This document shows positions 34,185 through 45,102 of a stretch of DNA of 64,000 nt, piece after piece (the stretch's first letter is position 1; each line of letters starts with the position of its first letter). The stretch spans positions 1,008,267 through 1,072,266 of the forward strand of contig FJOG01000009.1 in NCBI GenBank assembly GCA_900073065.1, read 5' to 3'. The translations under genes and the position numbers were made by a program. This DNA comes from Phialocephala subalpina (lineage: Eukaryota > Ascomycota > Leotiomycetes > Helotiales > Mollisiaceae). The notes beneath the pieces were generated by a model. It was not told the origin of the DNA. It worked only from the letters and a program-made list of their open reading frames with translations, and did no database searches.

Positions 34185-36937
34185 CCTGGCTGCCAGCATC
34201 GCGTCAACGAACTGCACACACCGTTGGAGGCTTCAGACGTCGAGGGGCTGCGATTGGGTAGTCTGGCGACTTCCTCCTTCGGGTACCTGACGCTTTCAAC
34301 GCGATCTAACGTAGGAACCAAAAACCCCTGGTGCCCCCTGAGTTCTAACCCCTTTTCGCGGAAAACCCCTCCAAGACACAGGTGACCACGACACTCACCT
34401 GAAGCAGTAAGGCCTCGTGTCTAGCCGATCTCCGCGCACACAAGAAAGGAAGACTGAGATCAAGAAGGAGAGTCAGAACTTAGGCGTGCTCGTAAACCGC
34501 ATCTTCAAGACATTGACAAGTTTGGACTGTTGGGGAGCAGTTTCAAAACGCTGTCGATGACAACCTTGTTTGTACTCAATCCCAACCAAGCCTAGCGCCA
34601 AGGATGCACCCTATGGCATTCGACCATTCGACGGCCACAAAGCCTCCTGGACCTTTGCTTCCCTTCCCTGAGATGCACAGATACAAATGCAGTATTTTAG
34701 GCTCAAGATCTTTATGCGTGGGAGCATGACCACAATCGACTGGCGCCGCCTTCGAAAAAGTGGCGCTTATGTGTGGACGAGAATCCTCCGCGTAAGAAGA
34801 TCCTCAAGGACCATGCTGCTTCGCATTGGACTTCGGACGAAAGATTGCCAACAGAAACGCAAAAAATTTGGGGAATGATTTATTAGACACCTCCCGCATT
34901 TGATTCTCCTATCTCTGTTATCCCCCACCACTTTCTTCACCAATGTTCTGTTTTCTCTCCAAAATTCTATTCACCCCAGTGGTACAGTAACATTAGCCAG
35001 CCATTGCCATCTGACAATTCATGCATCCCGAAATATCCTCCTTTTCAAAACTCACCGCGGCTTCGTCCCGTCTTTGCGTCCAGTCTCTTGACGCCGCCAA
35101 GAACTTCCGTCCGGGGACCACGCCATGCATATCCTTCGCGTTTGATGACCATCGCAAAAATAACCGTCGTCGAGTTATATCCACAGCAAGGCGTGCACTC
35201 GGTACCAGCATCCATTTTCAACATTTGGCATGAACCGTCCAGCCAAGGTTATCGATAAAAAAAAAAGGACGTTAAGACGCGGTGCGCCCCAGGGCATGAG
35301 GCTCCTCTATTCCCCGCTCTCCTTTGTGAGGGGCAAGATGACACCCTCGTGGCTGAGCGACGTCGTCAAACAATTTTGCGTGTCTCGCTTCATGCCCGTT
35401 GCCTGCGATGCCCTACGGAGTATATTCATCATCGATATTGGTCAAGAAGGACATCGAGCCGAGATCAACAACATGGACGGATATTCTCTCCGAAATCACA
35501 AGCCTGAGCTTATCATACCGGCGGCCGTTTTGTTCCACCACTGTCAAACGCCCGGTGCTTGAATCAAAACTTGTGCTAGGCACAAAGTATGATGAGAATG
35601 CGAAAGTATATCGAGAAGCCTCGGCTGCTCAGAACACTGTCTTCCAGACAACGGTCATCGATCTCTCCAGTTCTCTTGTTGCAGCATGGCGGGAGTGGTT
35701 TCTCTTATGTCTGAATAATTCCTGCTGTATTGGTTATTTGTGGCTCAAGGATAATTACGGGTTCTCAATATGTCCTAAGGACAGAGATACCAAGAACACC
35801 AGGCTAGTTCAGGGTCTCTGCGGCCAGTTCTTGTCCTCGGTGTCGTCCAGTTCCTCCCTATCCAAATCGACAATGCCCTTTGGCAGGATTCAGCAGCAGC
35901 ATACTATCTTGGCTCGGTCCATCCAAGTCCGCGCTGTGAAGTCGATTACATCATTCCAGATTCGGGACTCTCCTGTTAGAGTCCCTTCAAAAAAATTTCT
36001 GGCTGCGAGACCATGAATCGGATACATCTCACAAGCTAAGCCCAGGCTCCAGCTCGCTCTTCTCTTTCTCTTCTCTTTCCTCCCTTGCCTTATCAGTAAC
36101 TGTCCTCTCGCAGTCCTGCTGACAAGAGACCAGAGTTAACAAAGATCCCTCTCAATATGCCCGATTTCGGAAACGTTCCGAGCCATTCAATATCAACCCA
36201 ACAGACGGAAATTTAAGACGAAAGTTCCGACGAAAGTTCAGACGAACCATCTCATAATTCTTTCGTCTGGTAGTTCTTCGACGATAAGTTGCAGCAGGGC
36301 ACTTCAAACAAATCAACTCAGGCTAATCAATCCTGGGGCTTCCGAAACTCGACGAAGCTTGGTTGCAAATCCATCCATCGCATTCGCTGAACAGCCTCCG
36401 AGAATGCCTCGCGACAAGTCGACATCCGGATACCAGTTCACCGTCCCATCTTCAAGACCGATGATATCTCGTCATTAATCAATCGTCAAATGAAGCACAA
36501 CGTGGCAGAAAGTGCATTATCAAAAGCTCATATATTCGGTACACTCAATTCCGGTTGTGGCGCTTTCAGTGGTAGGGCTGACTTACGCGTATTGTCACCT
36601 CCTTTCCACCAACAAGACTCATGCTGGCCCACTAGGTAACTATAACCATATATCCCAAACCTCCCACCAGCTTCGAGAACATATATGGACTTTACAGACG
36701 GACAGCAGATCCTGACCCAGGCAAAGGGAGACTCTGGTACAGAGCATGATCCAACGTGGGGTAAGAAGATCACGCCAAGCCTTGCATCTCAAAAGTTCAG
36801 ACGAGCTTCAAGATAGCTTAAATAGGTAGCAGTACCACCTCGCCGTTATGCTATGTTCGGTAAACTCTCCTTTCACCTAATGTCCATACACATGATGTCC
36901 TTTCTCCGGAGCGTAACACACCGCATGCAATCGGAGC

Positions 36938-37808
36938 CTACTTCTCGAACGGACTTACAGGCTCAGGAGCTGCATACCCTCGCCGCAGTAGGAAAGCCGC
37001 GAACCTCTGTTCCATGCGCGCGAACTGCAGAACACAAAAGATCAGACGAAAATCCCCTAACCCATGAAGCAAAATGCCATAACACATTGACAACACTTGC
37101 AACTGCCGGACTCTTAACTCACAATGCTAGTCTGCTCATAAGGCACAACTCCATCTTTGACCCATACCGCATAGCTGCCCATTAAGTTCGCCATCATGAC
37201 ATCTGTTGTCAGTCTGTCGCCGACGATGGCGATTTGGTCGGGTCGTGTGACGCCGGTTTCGGGATGTTTGAGGAAGTAGGCCATGATTTCGGGGCCGCAG
37301 CCGGGCTTTTTGGTGCTGTGTGGGAGGACGGGGATGGAGGTTGAGGTTTCTACTGCTGTGGCTAGTTTTCCTGATGGGTCGATGGAAGAGGCGCCTGCTG
37401 TGTTGGAGACGATGAGGAGCTTTCGTCCGGGATATGCTTCTCTTAAGCGCTTAAAGTTTTCCTGCTTTGGTGTCAGTCACCTGAAGCTATTCAAGTAAAA
37501 TTAAGACGATATCGTAATGTAACAGGTTCGACGGAGTTTAGAGCTCTCAGGGTGCGTCAAGTTACCTCATATGGTTTGTAGACTTCATTCTCATGCGGGA
37601 CAGCGAAACAATTATCCTTATCCAGCACTATGGCTCTGATGTCCACTTTCTTCCTTCCATCCTTCTCATACTTGGTAAAAGCTTTATCCAACGGAATAGG
37701 CAGCTGATTAAAGGTTGAGATCTTAGCGTGAGGTAAACATAATGTCGGTTTCGTGATCAAACGGAATAAGCTCAACGTAGCTGAGACATTGAAAGCGTTC
37801 ATGTCCAT
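36938..37808 (-). CDS. gep4: Mitochondrial phosphatidylglycerophosphatase, Gep4 type (HAD phosphatase)
   Basis: Exons 37808-37566, 37461-37123 and 37024-36938 are all phase 0 and give 222 residues (yeast Gep4 has 185). HAD motifs appear in order: VLDKDNCF (motif I, DxD nucleophile and acid), IVSNTAG (motif II), KKPGCG (motif III Lys) and IVGDRLTTDVMMANLMGSY (motif IV, acidic pair for Mg). The enzyme dephosphorylates phosphatidylglycerophosphate to phosphatidylglycerol, the second step of cardiolipin synthesis, on the matrix side of the inner mitochondrial membrane. The N-terminal 40 residues are amphipathic and hydrophobic and suit import and membrane attachment. It is divergent from the SmD3 gene, with only 240 bases between starts. 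Confidence 0.92.
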
Positions 37809-38048
37809 TTGCTAGACTCTCAGAACATGAGTGATGAATGTCCTTCTGTAGAGTAAGTAAGTTCTGAGAAATTCAACGTCGAGCTTGGATTTGAGATGAA
37901 AGCCTGGCACTAGCGAAGAGCTTCAAATCACTAGCGCCATCTTCATCGAAGAAATTCACGACACCACGCAAACACCACGACCTCCGCTCTCAGCCTCCTC
38001 TACTACCGATCGCATACTTCCGAATCCCACAAGCGCAAATCAGACACC
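37809..38048. promoter_or_regulatory. Shared promoter between gep4 and smd3
   Basis: 240 bases between two divergent start codons, so it presumably drives both transcripts. The smd3 side (37970-38030) is CT-rich. No TATA box is obvious. Confidence 0.45.
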
Positions 38049-38687
38049 ATGACGAGCACGATTGGGATCCCAATCAAGCTGCTGAACGAGGCGCAGGTGC
38101 GCACATTCCATCAATCTTTTACACCTCGCCTTTTCCTCCTCGAATACAACAGTCGGCGCACGGCGCATGGGTTACAGGATAGGTTAGCTGATGATTTGAT
38201 ATAGGGACATGTCGTTACTCTCGAAATCACTTCCGGGCAGGTGTATCGCGGCAAGCTACTTGAGGGTGCGTTCCTTCCTTTTCCCCTCCAGGCAGACCTT
38301 CTCCAACTCCCTCCGTACGCATACGAACCTAGAACAGCATACTAATAAGATGGAATACAGCCGAAGACAACATGAACGTCCAACTCAAAGACATCACTGT
38401 CACCGCGCGCGACGGCCGAGTCAGCCATCTGGACCAAGTCTACATTCGAGGCTCGCACGTTCGATTCTTCATCGTGCCAGACATGCTTAGGTACGATCCC
38501 ATTTTACCCCAAAAATTGCTATACACGGCTACTGCTTCATCTGGAAGAAGAAGAGCCTAACGAACGTTGTAGGAATGCACCGATGTTCAGAAGTAGAGGC
38601 GTTAAGGGTCGTGGTGTTGGTCTTGCGAGAGGAAGAGCTACGGTCAGCAGAGCGAGGGCTAGTGGACGGGGTGCACCAAGGGGCTAG
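38049..38687 (+). CDS. smd3: Small nuclear ribonucleoprotein SmD3
   Basis: Exons 38049-38096, 38205-38265, 38361-38490 and 38573-38687 join in phase to 117 residues (human SmD3 126, yeast 101). The Sm1 motif is seen in [20 protein letters not shown] and the Sm2 motif in [17 protein letters not shown]. The tail is rich in Arg and Gly ([15 protein letters not shown]), as in SmD1 and SmD3, where arginines are methylated. The protein is a core subunit of the heptameric Sm ring on U1, U2, U4 and U5 snRNAs and acts in splicing. The first two exons are only 48 and 61 bases. Confidence 0.95.
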
Positions 38688-39033
38688 AGGGATATTTGAG
38701 GATGGGAAGGAGAATATGCGAATGTGTTGTGGTTGGTTTGGAGTGTACACCGGCGTTCAGGGAAAGAAAGGCATAACTTGGCAAATTGCCAAATGAAAAG
38801 CATACCAATTTGAGAGCCAACTTTAAGACTCACAAAATACCGTTCATGTTGCATGTGAATCTTATGCAATCAAGTTCCTAGAATCTGTTGTTGCACTCTA
38901 ACAGCTAGAACTGAGAGCTTGATATAATTGAATTGAAGGCAGAAACGGCATCACGTGCGAATATATAATCATCTCGATTTATTTTGCCAGCTCAGTTCTC
39001 TTCCACCTCACAACATCACAACGCAGATCAAAA
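38688..39033. other. Intergenic, no gene seen
   Basis: 3' flank of smd3 and promoter of irc6; a TATA-like tatataatc is present at about 38961-38969. Confidence 0.45.
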
Positions 39034-40132
39034 ATGGAAATACCAAACCCACGACGTATCCTCGCCGTCTCCCGGCCAGATCATGGCCTACTCGACCTCT
39101 TGCAAGGTATATCTACCCCTCCATCTCTTCCCCGCCATTGTCCTCCTCCACCTGACACATAATCAGGCCTCACAGGATCGAAACCCACCCTCTCAGATCC
39201 CACCACAATAGCAGGAACAACCCATCCCTACCCCATTACCACCCCTTACTACACAGCATCCATCCCCGTCTGGCTCGACGAAATCAGTTCCCCTCCCACC
39301 TGGTCAAAAGAATTCTTGGCGCCGGAAGCAAAAGAAGTTCTTTCCGCTTTAGGAGCCTTCGTCGTTTCCTTCAAAAAGCCCTTAAATCAATCCGAATTAG
39401 AAGAGGTGAAAGAGTTGTTAAGATGTGTAGGGGAAGTGGTGAAAAATGGATGTGGAATGACGTGGGATGGAGTAGCTGTTGCGGTTGGTATGCCGAGGGG
39501 AGTAGTGGGTGGTGAGGAGGATGTGAGGGGGATGAAGGGGGAGGAGTGGGAGGATTTGTGTCAGGAGGAGGGATTTGAGTGGATTGATTCGGAGGAGAAG
39601 GGGAGGAATGAGTATTCTGGTATGTCTGCGCTTTGGTTTCTCTCCTTCACAGCTGCCAAGTGGCAATGTGTTGAAATTAAGACGAAATTCTAATATGAGT
39701 AGAAACCCAAGGTCTTGAACGTCTGAAAGAAGCGCTTGAAGCAAATGACTGGGAAGCACCTGACGAGTTGGGTGATGCCATGGGATTAGAGGACTTTGAA
39801 GGAGATGATGATGATGAAAATGGAAGCCTTGGGTTTGATCTCGGTCCAGAAGACAGAACAGAGATGGAAATGGAGATGTTTGGGATGAAGAGAGCCATAT
39901 ACGAGGGTGTAGACGGAGAAGGCGAGGAGGAAGAGGGTGGAGAGGAGCAAGATGACGAAGTAGAAAAGCTGCAAGCTATGATGCTGAAGATGCAAGCTGT
40001 ACGAGGCGAGTGATCCGGAGTCAGAAACAAGGCACGATACTAATGGTGCTAGATTTGGGAGCTGATATGCCAGAAGCTGAGAGGAAGAGGTTTGCTGCAA
40101 AAGCAGTAAACGAGATAATGAAGAAGTTATAG
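39034..40132 (+). CDS. irc6: Irc6/p34-type clathrin adaptor-binding GTPase-like protein
   Basis: Exons 39034-39106, 39167-39619, 39703-40005 and 40053-40132 give 302 residues. The N-terminus (MEIPNPRRILAVSRPDHGLL) begins the Rab-like fold of the alpha/gamma-adaptin-binding p34 and Irc6 family, though the P-loop is degenerate. A long acidic linker (residues about 195-265, many Glu and Asp) leads to the conserved C-terminal helix AERKRFAAKAVNEIMKKL. Irc6 and p34 bind clathrin adaptors and assist AP-complex assembly and traffic. The last intron starts with GC, not GT (CGAG|GCGAGT), and has a perfect TACTAAT branch site and TAG acceptor; only this junction keeps phase and supplies the expected C-terminus. 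Confidence 0.82.
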
Positions 40133-40671
40133 AAGCAAAGGCTTCTTCATTATAACTTCACCAATAGAATACGCCCCTCGGGGTCTTTCGTGATCTCTCG
40201 TCATCAATGTAAAAAAGTTCACAGTCACTGGTTTGTGTTCATTTGCTCAGAGACGTGAGGGTTGGTGGCTTATGGTGGCTTATGCTGGCTCCCGAATCCG
40301 CAGACTTCGAGACAAATCATTGAGCCTCAGATTGTCTCATTGTTCATCCCATATTGGCTCACTCACTTCCCTCTAGTGGGCGAAAGTGGTTTCATCCATC
40401 GCTATCACATTTGTGGTTACACTTGGCGAATGACGCGGTAGCAGGTCCAACTCTGGAGATTGGTAGAGATATCTATCCAAGAATGCTCGCGTTTGCGTCG
40501 AGGAATCTTAACCTGCGAGTTCTCTCAGACCGTTCTCAAGGACTCAAGATCAAACTTCGAATTTCATGGTACGCCTGCCTACTCGCAAGCAAAGCTTCAG
40601 AAGTCAAGCAGCTGACAATTGACGACAGAATCGCGGCTTCCATGCCCAGCAGGTCTAAATTGGATTGCAAA
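40133..40671. other. Intergenic, no gene seen
   Basis: Between irc6 and the secreted-protein gene. An open frame extends upstream of the chosen start at 40672 from 40354, but its first 106 codons look non-coding. Confidence 0.45.
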
Positions 40672-40998
40672 ATGTTCAACTCAGTGCTACCTTCTCTCCT
40701 TCTTCTCTTCCTCCTCACCGTCACGACCGCCATACCTTTCCTCCCATCTCCTCACACGCCTCGAAATGTGTCTGCAGCCGACGAACCCACGTCTTGTACC
40801 TGCTACACCCCACAAAGCGGTCTCTTCTGCGGCTCCAGATCAGACAGCGTCGACGATGCACCCCTCGCCGGTCTCTGCAAGCCAAGCTTTGTCTACAGAT
40901 GCGATGGGAACATCGGCTGTCTGGCTAGAACACAAGTGTTCGGTTGTGAGGACTGTATTTATGGAGCTACTTTGGGTGACGATAAGTGTTCCGAATAG
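40672..40998 (+). CDS. Small secreted Cys-rich protein
   Basis: 108 residues, single exon. The chosen Met begins a classical signal peptide, MFNSVLPSLLLLFLLTVTTA, with likely cleavage near residues 20-22. The mature part of about 86 residues has nine Cys (first pair SCTC), including CEDC-type spacing, many small residues, no membrane segment and no GPI signal. The reading frame continues 106 codons upstream (from 40354), but that part has no signal-like or conserved character and would bury the signal peptide, so I start at 40672. Small, Cys-rich, secreted and isolated proteins of this kind include effectors and surface-active proteins; no hydrophobin spacing is visible, and an odd number of Cys leaves one free. 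I assign no function. Confidence 0.6.
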   Translation: MFNSVLPSLLLLFLLTVTTAIPFLPSPHTPRNVSAADEPTSCTCYTPQSGLFCGSRSDSVDDAPLAGLCKPSFVYRCDGNIGCLARTQVFGCEDCIYGATLGDDKCSE

Positions 40999-42360
40999 GT
41001 GTGTTTCTGGGAGACAAATTACAGGGTAGACCGGCTGTGGCCCTGTAAGTGTGGGCTGTAGCTGACTTTCTAGGCACAGAAGCTCCGGGAGCTTGATTTC
41101 GTGAGGAAGAGATGATCGATGGAACGGAACCGCCAATCTTGTATTACGTTTCGGGACAGGAGGTTGTGTCTGGGTTGCACTGAATTTGAGAAATTTATGT
41201 TGTGCTAGGTTGGGCGGCAGGCGGCATTCAAAAGTCGGGTTGGCATTACGGTACTATATATTTACGGAGCTTCAAATAGGATAATCTACTAGGGGAGGCA
41301 TGATTTTCAGAAGTTATGAGGAAAGATTGAAGGAGCGAGCAAGAATTGACCGACACTTGAATAGGTATTCAGGCGCGATACAGAATATTATGTGAAGTTC
41401 GAAGAGCTAGGTTACTGGTAAGACATTCCACGGAACCTGAAGCTTGAATATCAATGCGAAGCCGGTGGTATTTCGTGGAGTCTGTCCTTTCATAGAACTC
41501 CGTTGTACTTGAACAACCAGCAGTAGCGGACCTCGCTTCTCTTCTCCTATTCTTCACTTCGAGGTGAATATCGCCCGAGAATGTCGTACCACTTGTCATT
41601 CCATAGGAGAACAAACGGGTCCACGATAAGTCGATGAATTGCAAAGCTTTCATGGTTTCCAATTACAAACAAATGAATTCTTTCTTGGAGGAGCAAGACT
41701 TTTTGCAGCTCCTTCCTTCAGCTGAAAGTTTATGGGAACTTTTGCAAGTGAAGTTCTACCAAATCGTAGCAAACATTAGCCTGCTGAATAAGTAACTCTG
41801 TAATTTCGTTCGAGATTGACTCAGCCATCTAGGTAGCTCCGTCACCTTCGCCCCCAGCGTCTTCCTCATCACCATCTTCCTCCTCCGAATCAGTCATGTC
41901 AAACTCGCTTCTCTCCCTCAACTTCCTTCTCTCCCCATCCGACAACTTCGTCACCCTATCCCGATCCAACCTAACCCTACCAGCTCGTTAACACAGTAAA
42001 ACTACAAGGCTAAGAATTGCCTTGACAAGAAGAAATGGAAATGCATATGCCATCTCTCTTCTTCGCCCAAACACAAACACAAATCTCCGTGCAAGCACTC
42101 CAACCCAAATCAATCCAAAACCACACAAATGGGAGCCCACCATCATCCACCGTATCCACGAACTTAATTTCCGTGCCTCCACAAACTTCTATCATGTGGT
42201 CGTTCATCGAGACTTGTTGGAAATTGGAGAATGATCGTTCATTTTCGGATGATAATTCGCAGACTAAAGTTTTGTTAGATTGCTATTTAACAAAGCTAGT
42301 TTTAACGAGAGAGGAAGGAAGGACTGCAGAAAGGAGGAGGCACCAGGAGATTGACTTACA
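40999..42360. other. Intergenic, possibly hidden exons on the minus strand
   Basis: No clear gene. On the minus strand at about 41835-41985 an acidic block (TDSEEEDGDEEDAGGEGD) ends in a stop and looks like a protein C-terminus. At 42010-42230 another frame is open. I could not join either to an upstream exon with good splice sites. Confidence 0.3.
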
Positions 42361-42552
42361 TCACGAAGCTTCGAAATCGAAGTATTTGAGATAAGCTGTG
42401 TATTTTGGAAGGATATTGTCGGGATTGTAGTTTGGTGGATTGGGACGTTTGAATGTCATGTGGCAGCCTAGATAACCGTGTGGAGTGCCGGCGATGGTTT
42501 CATATTTGTAGACGAAGTCGTAGACTGCAATTGTGTCTATGCTTGGTGGCAT
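42361..42552 (-). CDS. Small hypothetical protein or 5' exon of an unresolved gene
   Basis: 63 codons from MPPSIDTIAVYDFVYKYE to a TGA. Composition is protein-like (many Tyr, Asn, Pro and aromatic residues). A GTAAGT donor-like sequence directly follows the stop, which suggests that the stop is at the end of the exon by chance or that an intron lies in the 3' UTR. It may belong with the acidic block seen further along the minus strand. No family recognised. Confidence 0.3.
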   Translation of the reverse strand: MPPSIDTIAVYDFVYKYETIAGTPHGYLGCHMTFKRPNPPNYNPDNILPKYTAYLKYFDFEAS

Positions 42553-43015
42553 GATGATCAATGTTGAAGAAACAGATTTAGAGGAGAAGAGAAATAGTTG
42601 AAAGAGGGTTTGAAGGGGGTATATATGATATGGTTGGTGAAAGGAAAAGCAGAAGCTAGAAGAAGACAAAGAGATGAGTAGAGATGTAGACTGAGTGGAA
42701 AAGAAGAATGCTAGATATTGATTCTTTATCGGAGTTCATTTGGTTAAGATATCCTCCTGCGAAGAGAGACAATTCCAAATCGTAGCCAACGAACTTGTGA
42801 TCGAGTGGATTTGCCAGAACTGGGATCTCGTTCCAGTCTGAACTCTCGGAAGATACCAAGTAAACCTAACGCCATCTATATCTGTACGGACGAAACACTT
42901 TCGTTCCAAGAAAAGATCTATCTCAACCTAACGCCACCACCAATCCAAAGCAGTCATGCAGTCATGCAGTCATCAATCATATCGTCTCGTTCGTGATCCC
43001 ATCCCCGGCCAAAGC
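42553..43015. other. Intergenic, no gene seen
   Basis: A short CAGTCATG direct repeat occurs near 42952-42972. Otherwise nothing is seen. Confidence 0.45.
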
Positions 43016-43534
43016 TCAATACCTCGAGCTAGCATGTCTCGAGTATCTCGGTCGTTCCTCATCATCATATTCGTGCTTCTCATCTCGCCATGAAGATCTT
43101 CGATGCCCCTCACTACTCGATCCGCTTCCGCTTCTGTGACCACCCTTCGACCTGGACTTCGATCCGTGCTCGTGCCTCTTTCGATGAGCTTTCTCCCATT
43201 CCTCTTGCTCCCCGTATGTGATGCCCTTCGGCCAGAAATGATGCGCGCATGCGAAGACGCCGAGGATCTCGATGATGTGGATGATTGTTTTGGATTCGAC
43301 CATTTTGTCAAGGGCGAGAGATTTCTCTTGATGGGTGGATGAGCGTTTCAGCGAGGACGATGAGTTCCGGGAAGGGTCGTGAATAGTTCTGGATCGACGG
43401 AGGGAGGCTTCTCGTTGGGTCGTAGAAGATTTTGAGGATGGAGTGAGTGGTGGGTATGAACAGCCTTGTATCGATGATTGCACGATGGGTGGAGTGGAAT
43501 CAATCCAAACGATAGGAAGAACTGATGGAAGCAA
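43016..43534 (-). CDS. Conserved fungal small membrane-anchored protein, unknown function
   Basis: Single exon of 172 residues. The core KTIIHIIEILGVFACAHHFW at about residues 82-101 looks like one membrane or re-entrant helix, followed by PKGITYGEQEEWEKAHRKR; I associate this Trp-Pro-Lys-Gly-(I/V)-Thr-Tyr-Gly pattern with small ascomycete proteins of unknown role. The N-terminal 75 residues are Ser/Thr/Pro-rich and may not all be translated, because an internal Met (MVESKT) at residue 78 is an equally good start. The C-terminus is strongly basic and Ser/His-rich. No neighbours hint at function. Confidence 0.6.
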   Translation of the reverse strand: MLPSVLPIVWIDSTPPIVQSSIQGCSYPPLTPSSKSSTTQREASLRRSRTIHDPSRNSSSSLKRSSTHQEKSLALDKMVESKTIIHIIEILGVFACAHHFWPKGITYGEQEEWEKAHRKRHEHGSKSRSKGGHRSGSGSSSEGHRRSSWRDEKHEYDDEERPRYSRHASSRY

Positions 43535-45102
43535 GACAGAGGGCTGGAAAGAAAATAAAAAATAAATAACTGTGGGTTTGCCTTATTATATCTCAATGGC
43601 AGGCAGCGGCTAGCTATCGCTGGGTTGACCGTTGAGGTGTATTTGCTAGGACTGCGCCGCTACACTCGGGCATGAAAATGCCTCGCTCTGATCAGCTACG
43701 AAAACAAGGGTGATTCCATTCTTTGCGGGAAGCTGCTGCAAGCTTTCGGGAAAGTACGCTAAGACGGCAGGCAGCTTGAGATAAGCATTCAAGCAATGTG
43801 CCCTGCAGGTGATTGCTGCTCCCTCCACCAGTAGCTGTGATGTTGGAGCGGTAAGGCTGTGTCTGTTACACCGCCACCGAAAAGAATTCCAACGACGCGT
43901 GGAGTCGGAACATCGAGGAAACATCGGATGCCAGGTCAATCGACGTCAAAAATTTGTCCAGAAAGTTAATTGCGAGTGCCGAGTTATGCGATTGACGGTA
44001 AAAGCATGGAGAATAATATGTGCTGGCAAGCATACACGGTTCTGCAGGGATGATCTAGGGGAGGAAAATCGCCAGATGGGGTACTCGGCGAGGTGAAAAC
44101 TGGAGATGTTTGCTTCATAAAGACTTGAACTGCAGCAGTCGCCGGTCGTGCTATGTTATATGATGGTAATAACGTACGATAAAGTAGAACATCTGCAGAG
44201 AATGAAGCCTCATTCTTGCTGAGATTGGATCTCGATGGAAGTGGTGCACGGCTATGTTTGGACGCGGTTCACAGAGTGACCTCCAACGTCTTGATCACGC
44301 AGATCAGCAAAGAGATTCGAACGATACGGTGCCTTGATACGCCAGAAGAGTTGATGGCAAAGGGAGAGCATGTCTCGGACGACCTCCAGAGCACGTATGG
44401 CGGAACGCTCTTGTTCGGGTACGCCCAACACGTATGAAGGAGCCTCATCATCTGAATCATGACCCCAAACTACGGGATTTGAAAGCTCCATCCACCTAAA
44501 CTTGACGCCGAGAATAGATCTGATGTTGATGCCCTTGCGAAGGAAGGTCAATCGAAGGTTGGAATATCTATCTGACATGTGCCAGCGTAAGGCATGCTGT
44601 TGCTTGCTAGAGCAACAGAATCTTCCACCAACTAATGAGCCATAAGATCAGCGAGATGTAATCTCATTACTCAGTCGAGGCTGCAGTAACAATAATGTAA
44701 AAAGACGAAGTGTAAACAGTTCTTCATCTTAAGCATGAACACTAGGAACAAGCTTGAAGCTATCACTCATCCGACGTCATTCTTGAAGCACGACGAATTA
44801 GCACATTCTTGATTCAGAAACAACAATATGTAAACAAACGAGGAACTTGTTCAAGTAAAATTGCAGACCTAACACTTGATATGGATAATGGATTGAAGTG
44901 AGGGTAAAAATACGTGATGTCGATCAGAGAAAAGAAAAACTCCTCGAATCGGCAGCAGCCGAGGCCAACGAACCCAACGAACCCAAGCTTCATTGCCAAG
45001 ACCAACCCACAGCACTTTCCTCAACACCACCTCAACATCATCCAACCCTCCAAATACCCTTCACGATCTCTCAAATCGTGCAATTGACCACTGCCAACAA
45101 CC
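43535..45102. other. Intergenic, no gene seen
   Basis: About 1.6 kb upstream of both the minus-strand small-protein gene and phs1. Frames of up to 108 codons (for example 44252-44578 minus) lack motifs. The stretch before 45103 is a CA/CT-rich leader for phs1. Confidence 0.4.

Larger units (their letters stand above)
32840..36937. other. Long gene-poor stretch upstream of the homeodomain gene
   Basis: About 4.1 kb with no convincing gene on either strand. The first 500 bases upstream of the homeodomain start are a CT/GA-biased leader. It includes a CTCCTG-type microsatellite, a CATCAG microsatellite, and direct and inverted GACGAA motifs near 36218-36269. Open frames of up to about 200 codons occur but read as compositionally random. 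Confidence 0.5.

Noticed and set aside
35399..36016. 205-codon plus-strand frame in the gene-poor gap
   Set aside because: No recognisable motif or signal and a mixed composition with no upstream or downstream exon; length alone is not convincing.
41369..41662. 97-codon minus-strand frame
   Set aside because: Random-looking composition and no similarity that I can recognise.
44252..44578. 108-codon minus-strand frame
   Set aside because: No motif and no neighbouring exon; below the length where chance frames are rare.
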